A stretch of DNA of 64,000 nt from Azospirillum brasilense (GTDB taxonomy: Bacteria > Pseudomonadota > Alphaproteobacteria > Azospirillales > Azospirillaceae), in assembly GCF_007827795.1 (NCBI RefSeq), contig NZ_VITI01000010.1:1-64000 (forward strand). Direction: 5' to 3'. Under the pieces are notes generated by a model, which was not told where the DNA came from, ran no database searches, and was given only the letters and a program-made list of their open reading frames with translations. The translations under genes were made by a program, and so were the position numbers. Positions 56,416 to 64,000 of the stretch are shown one piece after another; within the stretch, counting starts at the first letter, position 1; each line of letters opens with the position of its first letter.

Positions 56416-57602
56416 GGGCGCTCTGCTGGAACGGCGTGAACGACCTGCGGGTGGAGCGGGTGCCGGACCCGACGATCCTCGGCCCGCAGGACGCGATCAT
56501 CAAGGTCGGCCTGTCCTCGGTCTGCGGGTCGGACCTCCATCTGATCGGCGGCCATGTCCCCACCATGCGGGCCGGCGACATCATCGGCCATGAGTTCCTG
56601 GGCGAGGTGGTCGAGAAGGGGCCGGAGGTGACGCGGCTGAACCGCGGCGACCGGGTGATCACCGTGTCGATCATCGGCTGCGGCAAATGCTGGCACTGCC
56701 GGCACGAGGAATTCTCGCTCTGCGACAACTCCAACCCGCAACCGGCCTTCGAGGAGGCGGCCTACGGGCACTGCACCGCCGGCATCTTCGGCTACAGCCA
56801 CGCCTTCGGCGGCTACGCCGGAAGCCACGCCGAATACATCCGTGTCCCGTTCGCCGACACCAATTGCTTCCGCGTGCCGGAGGGGGTGACGGACGAGCAG
56901 GCGGTCTTCGTTTCCGACGCCGTGCCGACCGGCTACATGGCCGCCGACATGGGCAGCATCAAGCCGGGCGACGTGGTGGCCGTCTGGGGCTGCGGCGGCG
57001 TCGGCCAGATGGCGATGAAGAGCTCCTTCCTGATGGGGGCGGAGCGGGTGATCGGCATCGACCGCGTTCCCGACCGGCTGCGCGCCGCCCAGATGAAGGC
57101 GGGGGCGGAGACGCTGGATTACAGCCGCGTGGACATCTACGACGCCCTGCTGGCGATGACCGGCGGGCGCGGGCCGGACGTCTGCATCGACGCGGTGGGC
57201 ATGGAGGCGGACAGCGGCGCCCCGTCCACCAAGGGTCTGGCCATTGAAGACCTTTATGACCGCGGCAAGCAGGCCCTGCGGCTCGAGAGCGACCGGCCCG
57301 CCGTCCTGCGCCAGATGATCCAGTGCTGCCGCAAGGGCGGCACCCTGTCCATCGTCGGCGTCTATGGCGGTCTCATCGACAAGTTCCCGATGGGTGCGGC
57401 GATGAACAAGGCGCTGACCTTCCGCATGGGCCAGCAGCACGGCCAGCGCTACGTCAAGCGCCTGTTCGAGCACATCGAGAAGGGCGACCTCGATCCCGCC
57501 TACCTGTTGACCCACAAATGGGCGTTGGACGACGCGCCCCAGGGCTACCGCATGTTCAAGGAGAAGGCCGACGACTGCATGCGGGTCGTCTTCGCGCCGT
57601 GA
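56412..57602 (+). CDS. Zinc-dependent alcohol dehydrogenase (MDR family)
   Basis: 396 aa. Catalytic-zinc motifs: VCGSDLHLIGGH and GHEFLGEVVEKG. The structural-zinc-like cysteines are in GCGKCWHCRHEEFSLC. The NAD(P) Rossmann fold is VAVWGCGGVGQMAM. It resembles the formaldehyde/threonine-dehydrogenase-like group with a long insertion. It overlaps the SRPBCC-like gene (ATGA), so the two are coupled. Substrate not assignable. Confidence 0.93.
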   Translation: MRALCWNGVNDLRVERVPDPTILGPQDAIIKVGLSSVCGSDLHLIGGHVPTMRAGDIIGHEFLGEVVEKGPEVTRLNRGDRVITVSIIGCGKCWHCRHEEFSLCDNSNPQPAFEEAAYGHCTAGIFGYSHAFGGYAGSHAEYIRVPFADTNCFRVPEGVTDEQAVFVSDAVPTGYMAADMGSIKPGDVVAVWGCGGVGQMAMKSSFLMGAERVIGIDRVPDRLRAAQMKAGAETLDYSRVDIYDALLAMTGGRGPDVCIDAVGMEADSGAPSTKGLAIEDLYDRGKQALRLESDRPAVLRQMIQCCRKGGTLSIVGVYGGLIDKFPMGAAMNKALTFRMGQQHGQRYVKRLFEHIEKGDLDPAYLLTHKWALDDAPQGYRMFKEKADDCMRVVFAP

Positions 57603-57631
57603 CGGCGGGCCGGAATGAGGGGTGGAAGGCC

Positions 57632-57886
57632 ATGAAGATCGTCTATGCCTACCCGGCGGAGAAGGGGCGCGGCGTCGAGGCGGAGATCGTCGGGGGCTTG
57701 CGCGACCGCTGCGGCCACGTCGTCCAGACCGGACGCGAGGAGCGCGACGCGGAGCGCGGCGGCGCCGTCGATGTGATCGTCACGCTGGAATTGGACGATT
57801 CCCAGCGGAACACCGCCCTCAACAGCCTGCGCGCCCATCCCGCGGTGATCGACGCCGCGGCGGAGAGCTTTGGGGAACGGGTGTGA
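57632..57886 (+). CDS. Small hypothetical protein, 84 aa
   Basis: ATG 57632 (MKIVYAYPAEKGRGVEAEIV) has GAGGGGTGGAAGG upstream. The sequence has alternating charged and hydrophobic residues (VDVIVTLELDDSQRNTALNS) and looks like a small alpha/beta ferredoxin-like fold. It follows the dehydrogenase by 29 bases and belongs to the same run. No family recognised. Confidence 0.7.
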   Translation: MKIVYAYPAEKGRGVEAEIVGGLRDRCGHVVQTGREERDAERGGAVDVIVTLELDDSQRNTALNSLRAHPAVIDAAAESFGERV

Positions 57887-58019
57887 GCCTCGTGCAACGT
57901 CACGTGGCGCTCCCATTTGATGACGTCGGCAATGTCCGCCATCACCCTGTCGCTCTTGGGACGAAGGAGGCCGGCGCCTGTTGGGGGCGGTGGTCGAAAC
58001 AGTGCGGTGAGAACGTCCC

Positions 58020-59987
58020 GTGTCGAGTCCTCCCGATGCAGCGCACGCCGGCGGTTCGGCCTTCACCGTCCGCCGCTGTCCCATAGGCGTCGAACCCGCG
58101 CCCGGCGATCGCGCACTGGCACGGGTCTGGGCGCCGGCCTGCCGCAGCATCCGGCTGCTGGTCGGGCCGGAGGAGCGCGCGGTGACGCTGGACGCGGAAG
58201 GCAACGGCTATTTCTCCGCGACGGTGGAGGGGGTGCCGGTGGGCAGCCTCTACCGGTTCCGGTTGGACGACGGCCCGGCCTTCCCCGACCCGGCCTCCCG
58301 CTTCCAGCCCGAAGGGCCGGAGGGGCCGTCGCAGGTCGTGGATGCGTCCGCCTTCGCCTGGACCGATGCCGGCTGGACGGGCTGCGGCCTGCGCGGGCAG
58401 GTGGTCTACGAGATGCATATCGGCACCTTCACGCCGGAAGGCACCTGGGCGGCGGCGGAGCGCGAACTGCCGCGTCTGGCGGAGCTGGGGGTGACGGTCC
58501 TGGAACTGATGCCGGTGGCGGAGTTTCCGGGGCGCTTCGGCTGGGGCTACGACGGCGTGGATTTGTTCGCCCCGACCCGGCTCTACGGCGGGCCGGACGA
58601 CATGCGGCGCTTCGTGGACCGCGCCCACGCGCTGGGCCTCGCGGTGATCCTGGATGTGGTCTACAATCATTTCGGCCCCAGCGGGAATTTCCTGTCCCGC
58701 TTCGCCCCGGACTACTTCACCACCCGCTACAGGAACGAGTGGGGGGACGCGCTCAATTTCGACGGCCCGAACTGCGGCCCGGTGCGGGAGTTCTTCCGGG
58801 CGAACGCCGCCTTCTGGATTGACGAATACCATCTCGACGGGCTGCGGCTGGACGCCACCCAGCAGATCTTCGACCGCTCCGCTCCGCACATCATCCAGGA
58901 GATCGGGCAGGCCGTCCGCCAGACGGCGCGCGGGCGCGGCACGCTGCTGATCGGGGAGAACGAATCCCAGGAGGCCGCCATGGCGACTCCGGTTGAACGG
59001 GGCGGCTGCGGGCTGGACGCCCTGTGGAACGACGATTTCCATCATACGGCCCTGGTCGCGCTGACCGGGCGGAACGAGGCCTATTACACCGACTACCGCG
59101 GCACGCCGCAGGAGTTGCTGTCGGCCGTCAAGCACGGCTTTCTCTACCAGGGGCAATGGTACCGCTGGCAGGGCAAGCGGCGGGGAACGCCGGCCCATGG
59201 GCTGCCGAAACCGGCCTTCGTCACTTTCCTCCAGAACCACGATCAGATCGCCAATTCCGGTCGCGGCCTGCGGGTCCACGTCCTGACGACGCCGGGGCGC
59301 TTCCGGGCGCTGACCGCGCTGACCCTGCTGGGTCCCGGCACGCCGATGCTGTTCCAGGGGCAGGAGTTCGCGGCCAGCGCGCCCTTCCACTATTTCGCCG
59401 ACCACGAACCGGATCTCGCCGCCAAGGTGGAGGAGGGGCGGGCGGAGTTCCTCTCCCAGTTCCGCAGCCTCGCCGACCCGGCCATGCGCGCCCACCTGAA
59501 ACGCCCGCAGGACGAGGACACCTTCCGCCGCTCCAAGCTCGACCACGCGGAACGGGAGACTCACGCGGACGTCTGGGCGCTGCACCGCGACCTTCTGCGC
59601 CTGCGCCGGGAGGACCCGGTGTTCCGCGCGCAGGGGGACGGTGGGCTGGACGGCGCCGTGCTGGGGGAGGAGGCGTTCGTCCTGCGCTTCTTCGGAGCGG
59701 GGGACGGCGGGGACGACCGGCTGCTGCTGGTCAATCTCGGCCGCGACCTGCGGCTGGACATCCTGCCGGAACCGCTGCTGGCGCCGCCGGTTGGCAGGGA
59801 TTGGACGCCCCTTTGGTCCAGCGAGGACGCCCGCTACGGCGGCTGCGGCATCGCTCCGCTGGAGTCGCCGGACGGCGCTTGGCGGCTTCCCGGCCATGCG
59901 GCGGTCGTCCTGACCATCAAGGACGCTGTTCCGGACGAAGAACCGGGCGAAGGCAACGGCGAAAGCGCTCAGGAGACCCATGGCTGA
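58020..59987 (+). CDS. treZ: Malto-oligosyltrehalose trehalohydrolase
   Basis: 655 aa, GH13. It releases trehalose from maltooligosyl-trehalose. Motifs: GQVVYEMHIGTFTPEGTW, DVVYNHFGPSGNF, DGLRLDATQQI (nucleophile D278), LLIGENES (acid E313) and FLQNHDQIANS. The usual N-terminal carbohydrate-binding part begins GVEPAPGDRALARVWAPACR. The start is GTG 58020. It overlaps the debranching-type gene downstream by eight bases. A maltooligosyl-trehalose synthase (treY) is expected nearby but not in the window. Confidence 0.94.
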   Translation: MSSPPDAAHAGGSAFTVRRCPIGVEPAPGDRALARVWAPACRSIRLLVGPEERAVTLDAEGNGYFSATVEGVPVGSLYRFRLDDGPAFPDPASRFQPEGPEGPSQVVDASAFAWTDAGWTGCGLRGQVVYEMHIGTFTPEGTWAAAERELPRLAELGVTVLELMPVAEFPGRFGWGYDGVDLFAPTRLYGGPDDMRRFVDRAHALGLAVILDVVYNHFGPSGNFLSRFAPDYFTTRYRNEWGDALNFDGPNCGPVREFFRANAAFWIDEYHLDGLRLDATQQIFDRSAPHIIQEIGQAVRQTARGRGTLLIGENESQEAAMATPVERGGCGLDALWNDDFHHTALVALTGRNEAYYTDYRGTPQELLSAVKHGFLYQGQWYRWQGKRRGTPAHGLPKPAFVTFLQNHDQIANSGRGLRVHVLTTPGRFRALTALTLLGPGTPMLFQGQEFAASAPFHYFADHEPDLAAKVEEGRAEFLSQFRSLADPAMRAHLKRPQDEDTFRRSKLDHAERETHADVWALHRDLLRLRREDPVFRAQGDGGLDGAVLGEEAFVLRFFGAGDGGDDRLLLVNLGRDLRLDILPEPLLAPPVGRDWTPLWSSEDARYGGCGIAPLESPDGAWRLPGHAAVVLTIKDAVPDEEPGEGNGESAQETHG

Positions 59988-62040
59988 TTACGTCCGCAAG
60001 ATCACGCGCGACCTCCTGCGATCGACGCCGGACGCCGCGCTTTCCAGCGAATGGCTGGTCGCCAACGGGCTGGGCGGCTACGCCTCCTCCTCCCTGTCGG
60101 GGGCGGTGACGCGGCGGTACCACGGGCTGCTCGTGGCGGCGCTGCCGACCCCGCTGGGCCGCGTGGTGATGCTGAGCCAGCTCAACGACGTGCTGATCCA
60201 GCCGGACGGCACCGAACGGCGGCTGACCAGCCACAACCCGCAGGCGGACCAGTGGCCCGACCCGAACTACCCGTCGGACGCCGCCCCCTCCGGTCTTGCC
60301 GAATTCCGCATGGAGTCCGGGCTGCCGGTCTGGCGCTACGAATTCGGCGACGTGGTGATCGAGAAGCAGATCGTGCTGCCGCACCTGCAGAACATCGTCC
60401 ACGTCACCTACCGGGTGGTCAAGGCACCGCAGCCGATCTTCCTGCGCCTGCGCCCGGTGATGGCCTTCCGCAAGCTGGAATCGGCGGTGGACGAACCGCT
60501 GGCCCGCGACTACCGCGTCACCGCCCGCGGGCACGAATACGAGATCTGGGCCGGGCCGGAACTGCCGGTGCTGCGCATGACCATCGAGGGGGCGGAGCTT
60601 CCCCTGACCCTGGACGGCGGGGCGCGGCGCGACATCGTCTATCCGGTGGAGGCGGAGCGCGGCTACGAATCACGCGGCTCGCTGTGGACGCCCGGCTATT
60701 TCAGCGGCCCGCTCAGCCAGGGCCAGACGCTGAGCTTCGTCGCTGCCACCGAACCCTGGCAACGGCTGTGGGCGCTGCCGCCCGCCGACGTCCTGCGTTT
60801 CGAGAAGGAGCGGCGCCGCCGCATCGTCGGGACGGCCCATCCGTCGCTGCGCGAGGGGGCGATGGCGGAGCTGGTGCTGTCGGCGGACAGCTTCCTGTTC
60901 GTGCCGGCGGGCCGCGTCGCCGACCAGATGCGCGCCCGCGCCGAGGGCGACGAGGTGCGCACGGTGATCGCCGGCTACCACTGGTTCACCGACTGGGGCC
61001 GCGACACCATGATCAGCCTGGAAGGGCTGACCCTGACCACCGGGCGCCACCTGGAGGCCGGCTGGATTCTGCGCACCTTCGCCCATTACATCCGCGACGG
61101 GCTGATCCCCAACATGTTCCCCGACGGCAAGGACGAGGGGCTGTACCACACCGCCGACGCCACGCTGTGGTTCTTCCACGCGCTGAATCGCTATGTCCGC
61201 GCGACCGGCGACCGCCACACGCTGCAACTGTTGCTGCCCCGGCTGGTCGAGGTGATCGACCATCACCGGCGCGGCACCCGCTTCGGCATCGCGGTGGACC
61301 TCGGCGACGGGTTGCTGCGCCAGGGACGGGAGGGCTACCAGCTCACCTGGATGGATGCGAAGGTCGAGGACTGGGTGGTCACGCCGCGCCGGGGCAAGGC
61401 GGTGGAGATCAACGCGCTCTGGTACAACGCGCTGTGCCTGACCGCCGGATGGCTGACGGAGGAGGGGGACATCCAGGCCGCCCGCCCCTTGGAGGAGCTG
61501 GCGGAACGGGCCCGAGCCTCCTTCAACGCGCGCTTCTGGTGTGCCCACGCCGGGCACCTCTACGACGTGGTGGACGGGGAGCGGGGCGACGACGACGCCT
61601 GCCGGCCCAACCAGATCTTCGCCGTCTCGCTCGACAACCCGGTGCTCGACCGCGCCCGCTGGGAGCCGGTGGTGGAGACGGTGCGGCAACGGCTGTTGAC
61701 CCCGGTCGGTCTGCGGTCGCTGGCGCCGGGGCACCGCGACTACAAACCGAAATACTTTGGCGACCTGCGCGCCCGCGACGCCGCCTATCACCAGGGCACG
61801 GTGTGGGGGTGGCTGATCGGCCCCTACGTCGATGCGTGGCTGAAGCTGCATCCGGAGGACAAGGCCGGGGCGCGGGAGCTGCTCCAGGGCTTCCTGCCGC
61901 ATCTGGACCAGACGGGGATCGGCACCATCTCCGAGATCTTCGACGCCGAGCCGCCCTTCAGCCCGCGCGGTTGCATCTCGCAGGCCTGGAGCGTGGCGGA
62001 GGTCCTGCGCTGCTGGGCGGCGACCGCCGAGGATCAATGA
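59980..62040 (+). CDS. Glycogen-debranching-type amylo-alpha-1,6-glucosidase (GDE_C)
   Basis: 686 aa. The N-terminal GDE_N_bis-like domain has EWLVANGLGGYASSSLSGAV followed by TRRYHGLLVAALPTP. The (alpha/alpha)6 catalytic domain has AGYHWFTDWGRDTMISLEGL, IPNMFPDGKDEGLYHTADAT, LTWMDAKVEDWVVTPRRGKA and the end ISEIFDAEPPFSPRGCISQA. It hydrolyses alpha-1,6 branch stubs of glycogen or supplies linear glucans for TreZ. Coupled to treZ by an overlap, so both act on the glycogen-to-trehalose route. Confidence 0.92.
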   Translation: MADYVRKITRDLLRSTPDAALSSEWLVANGLGGYASSSLSGAVTRRYHGLLVAALPTPLGRVVMLSQLNDVLIQPDGTERRLTSHNPQADQWPDPNYPSDAAPSGLAEFRMESGLPVWRYEFGDVVIEKQIVLPHLQNIVHVTYRVVKAPQPIFLRLRPVMAFRKLESAVDEPLARDYRVTARGHEYEIWAGPELPVLRMTIEGAELPLTLDGGARRDIVYPVEAERGYESRGSLWTPGYFSGPLSQGQTLSFVAATEPWQRLWALPPADVLRFEKERRRRIVGTAHPSLREGAMAELVLSADSFLFVPAGRVADQMRARAEGDEVRTVIAGYHWFTDWGRDTMISLEGLTLTTGRHLEAGWILRTFAHYIRDGLIPNMFPDGKDEGLYHTADATLWFFHALNRYVRATGDRHTLQLLLPRLVEVIDHHRRGTRFGIAVDLGDGLLRQGREGYQLTWMDAKVEDWVVTPRRGKAVEINALWYNALCLTAGWLTEEGDIQAARPLEELAERARASFNARFWCAHAGHLYDVVDGERGDDDACRPNQIFAVSLDNPVLDRARWEPVVETVRQRLLTPVGLRSLAPGHRDYKPKYFGDLRARDAAYHQGTVWGWLIGPYVDAWLKLHPEDKAGARELLQGFLPHLDQTGIGTISEIFDAEPPFSPRGCISQAWSVAEVLRCWAATAEDQ

Positions 62041-62300
62041 TCCTAGCGTTCTTGTCGTTCCGCCTATGAAAAGCGTCATAAGAAGTTAAGGCCAGATGTT
62101 GGAAAGCGTGCTTGGTTACTGAAAAGAAAGCCGCGACTCGGGAAAGGTGCGAATCGATGACGGCGCTATAACATCCGTGAAACCCACATTCTGTTGAAGG
62201 TTTCTGCCGCCCGTGCCTATCATCGGTGGCGGGTCGGAAAGAAAATTCACGAACACACAGCCGTGTGACTGGCCCGCGCAGGATGATGACGGGAGGGGTC

Positions 62301-63470
62301 ATGCTGGCACTGCTGTCGAAGCCCACACGCCCGGTGGTCGATTGGGACCGCTTGAGCCGGCGGATCATGGACCAGAGCGCGCAGGCCTGTTGGGTGGTCG
62401 ATCGCGAACTGGTCACCGTCGGCGTGAATCCGGCGCTCTGCGCGTTGCTCGGCTACCGGGCGGGGGAACTGGTCGGAAGCCATCTTCTGGCCTATGTGGC
62501 CGAGGACAGCCGGAGCGTCCTGGAGCGGCAGGCGGCCATCCGTGATCTGACCCCGCACCGCAGCTACGACGTCACCCTGATCCGCTCCGACGGGACACGG
62601 CTCCGCGCGATCTTCAACGATTCCCGGCTGGACGGCGATCCCGACCCGGACGGCAGACCGGCGCCGGGCTTCTGCATCTTCGTCACCGACATCACCCGCC
62701 GCAGCGAGGAGGAGATGCAACGCGCCTTGCGGGTGGACCAGCTGGCGGACGCGGTCGCGCGCATGAACCGCTTCCTGGGGCAGATCTGCCAGGAGTTAAA
62801 GGACCCGCTGAGCGCCATTCTGGGCGCCACCCAGATGATCTCCTCCGACGTGGCGTCGCCCGATCCGGCGGGCGCCAGCCCCGCGCCGGGGACCGCGCAT
62901 CTGGGGGCCTACGCGGCGCTGTGCAGCGACGCCGGGCGGCAGATGATGCGGACCATCGAGAATTTGTCGCTGTGGTCCCGTCTGCAGCTGAATCAGGTGC
63001 CGATGGACCTGCGGGTCTATGAGTTGGGCGGCCTGCTCCAGGACGTGCTGGAGGAGTTGGAGCCGCGCGCCCGTTCCCGCGACATCCTCATCGTCAACCG
63101 CATCGTCGCCACTCCGGTGCTGGGCGACCTGTCCGCGCTGAACACCGTGCTGAAGCATCTGATCGAGAACGCGGTGCGCTTCTCGCCCTCGGGAAGCATC
63201 GTCATGCTGTCCGCCGCCCTGGCGGACGGGCGGGTGACCGTTCGGGTCCAGGACAACGGGTTGGGAATTCCGGAGGAGCGTCAGCCCCATCTGTTCCGCA
63301 TCGACCCGCACCACGCCGCGCCCGGTGCCGACGGCGAGGTGGGGAGCGGCCTCGGCCTGCTGATCTGCAAGGCGCTGGTCGAGCGCATGGGCGGCGGCAT
63401 CCGGGTCCTCAGCAAGCCGGGCGGTGGAACCGCGGTCACGGTGGCCCTGACATCGGGAGGAAACGGCTGA
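62301..63470 (+). CDS. PAS-domain histidine-kinase-like protein lacking the phospho-acceptor His
   Basis: 389 aa. A PAS domain spans about residues 20-132 (CWVVDRELVTVGVNPALCAL; LIRSDGTRLRAIFNDSRL; FCIFVTDITRR). A dimerisation/HisKA-like region follows, where the H-box reads CQELKDPLSAILGATQ: Gln164 stands where the acceptor His should be. The ATPase domain is intact: N box HLIENAVRF (N290), G1 DNGLGIPEE and G2 GSGLGLLICKALVERMGGGI. ATG 62301 follows GGGAGGGG by three to four bases. No receiver domain or response regulator is adjacent. It could be a regulator that binds ATP without autophosphorylation, or act in trans. Confidence 0.88.
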   Translation: MLALLSKPTRPVVDWDRLSRRIMDQSAQACWVVDRELVTVGVNPALCALLGYRAGELVGSHLLAYVAEDSRSVLERQAAIRDLTPHRSYDVTLIRSDGTRLRAIFNDSRLDGDPDPDGRPAPGFCIFVTDITRRSEEEMQRALRVDQLADAVARMNRFLGQICQELKDPLSAILGATQMISSDVASPDPAGASPAPGTAHLGAYAALCSDAGRQMMRTIENLSLWSRLQLNQVPMDLRVYELGGLLQDVLEELEPRARSRDILIVNRIVATPVLGDLSALNTVLKHLIENAVRFSPSGSIVMLSAALADGRVTVRVQDNGLGIPEERQPHLFRIDPHHAAPGADGEVGSGLGLLICKALVERMGGGIRVLSKPGGGTAVTVALTSGGNG

Positions 63471-63703
63471 TTGTAACACTGGCGAACGGATGGCTGGGCG
63501 AACCGTTTCCGCCGGTGGGGGGAGGGGCGGCGGGAACGGGGTGCCTCATGCGGGGGATTCGGACAATCAGTTGTCAACAGGGCACAGACCCGCGCGAAAT
63601 CGCCGCGCCGGGAGTCCGGCATCAGAATCCAATTGACAGGCGTGAGCGCTGCAACACTCCCTGAAATCTGGAAAGGCAATGCATTTCAATGGTTTGTGTG
63701 ACA

Positions 63704-63720
63704 TGCCCAAAATTTGGGCA
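63704..63720. promoter_or_regulatory. 17-base perfect palindrome (possible operator)
   Basis: TGCCCAAA-A-TTTGGGCA, eight-base arms, about 270 bases before the next gene. Confidence 0.55.
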
Positions 63721-63783
63721 AATCGCGCTATGGCCTTGTCGCGCTTGACTCGAATCGGGAAAAGCCGGGCCTTGTCAACACAG

Positions 63784-63792
63784 TTATCCACA
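63784..63792 (+). promoter_or_regulatory. Isolated DnaA-box sequence
   Basis: TTATCCACA matches the strong DnaA-box consensus exactly, but I found only one, so it does not define an origin. Confidence 0.4.
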
Positions 63793-63990
63793 GACTCTGT
63801 GGAGAGCCTACGCGGGAGGTGAGGGAGCCTGTCCCCGGCCCATAACCTTTGGCGGGAGGGCCGTCCAATCAGAATAAGTACTTCAGATTTTAGGCTCCGC
63901 GCATTTTTGCCGCTATAGTGGTCGCGCCTCATCCCGCCGTATTGCTCCAAATCAACCGGCGCCGGGTGAGTGATGACGGGAGGGGTGCCC

Positions 63991-64000
63991 ATGCTGGATG
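63991..64000 (+). CDS. Start of a gene running off the window (partial)
   Basis: ATGCTGGATG at the edge is preceded by TGATGACGGGAGGGGT, an exact match to the translation-start region of the kinase-like gene at 62301 (62284-62299). That and the strong ribosome-binding site suggest a real start. Only three codons are visible. Confidence 0.5.

Larger units (their letters stand above)
63471..63990. other. 520-base regulatory-looking region
   Basis: AT-richer than the genes. Contents: a perfect 17-base palindrome TGCCCAAAATTTGGGCA (63704-63720), one exact DnaA-box sequence TTATCCACA (63784-63792) followed by a CCACAG-act-CTGTGG dyad, and a possible -10 TATAGT near 63914. No gene is supported. 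Confidence 0.55.

Noticed and set aside
63776..63805. Replication origin suggested by the DnaA-box sequence
   Set aside because: Only one exact box and no clear AT-rich unwinding cluster or origin-linked genes.

Overview
The window is high-GC (roughly two thirds G+C), with strong third-position G/C bias. It looks like chromosomal DNA of an alphaproteobacterium of the Rhodospirillales/Azospirillaceae type, most likely Azospirillum or a close relative. This is inferred from the gene content: a B12-dependent class II ribonucleotide reductase, two phasins behind PhaR-type palindromes, a flagellin behind a sigma-54-like promoter, two bacteriohemerythrins, a DUF3035/BamF-type lipoprotein, and many hairpin-rich G/C repeats between genes. 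No rRNA, tRNA or CRISPR array was seen.

Left end (1-2940) is mobile and accessory DNA. It holds the last codons and right terminal repeat of an IS66-family element, three short direct repeats, an unrecognised gene, a Phd/VapC-type toxin-antitoxin pair and a complete IS3-family element. The IS3 element has 26-bp perfect terminal repeats and a plausible -1 frameshift site, and it ends directly against the mutL stop codon. After mutL, positions 4887-9355 carry three unrecognised proteins, a 39-codon peptide gene and a small RTX-repeat protein. An AT-rich, palindrome-bearing promoter region lies among them. This is the most island-like stretch of the window.

Positions 9452-20807 are mostly housekeeping genes on the minus strand: pgi, a paired M16 peptidase operon, a BamF-like lipoprotein, lspA, ileS, pyrE and ribF. 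Positions 20987-26891 hold a PhaJ/MaoC hydratase, a short-chain dehydrogenase, an RlpA-like protein facing an alpha/beta hydrolase across an 11-bp tandem repeat, a DUF6352-like protein, a bacteriohemerythrin and a PRC-barrel protein. nrdJ (27422-31141) has two NrdR-like boxes upstream and a strong terminator downstream. Then come a second bacteriohemerythrin, an S10 carboxypeptidase, a large flagellin, a RidA-like protein, a FemAB/GNAT-like protein, a nucleoside or guanine deaminase, a pentapeptide-repeat protein, a CaiB/BaiF CoA-transferase and a YegP-like protein.

Positions 41146-45554 carry clpS-clpA and two phasin genes. The phasin promoters share the same layout: an upstream palindrome, a -35/-10 pair with a 17-bp spacer, then a CTGC-N3-GCAG operator. 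Next are an Anbu/HslV-like protease without its usual partners, a solitary HicB-like protein, a zinc-ribbon membrane protein, glyQ-glyS, leuA with a structured leader, lrgAB and a hydrolase. A run of tightly overlapping plus-strand genes follows: DUF3775-like, SRPBCC-like, zinc alcohol dehydrogenase and a small protein, then treZ and a glycogen-debranching-type glucosidase. The window closes with a PAS-domain histidine-kinase-like protein whose phospho-acceptor histidine is glutamine. A regulatory-looking 520-bp spacer then leads into a gene that begins 10 bases before the edge.
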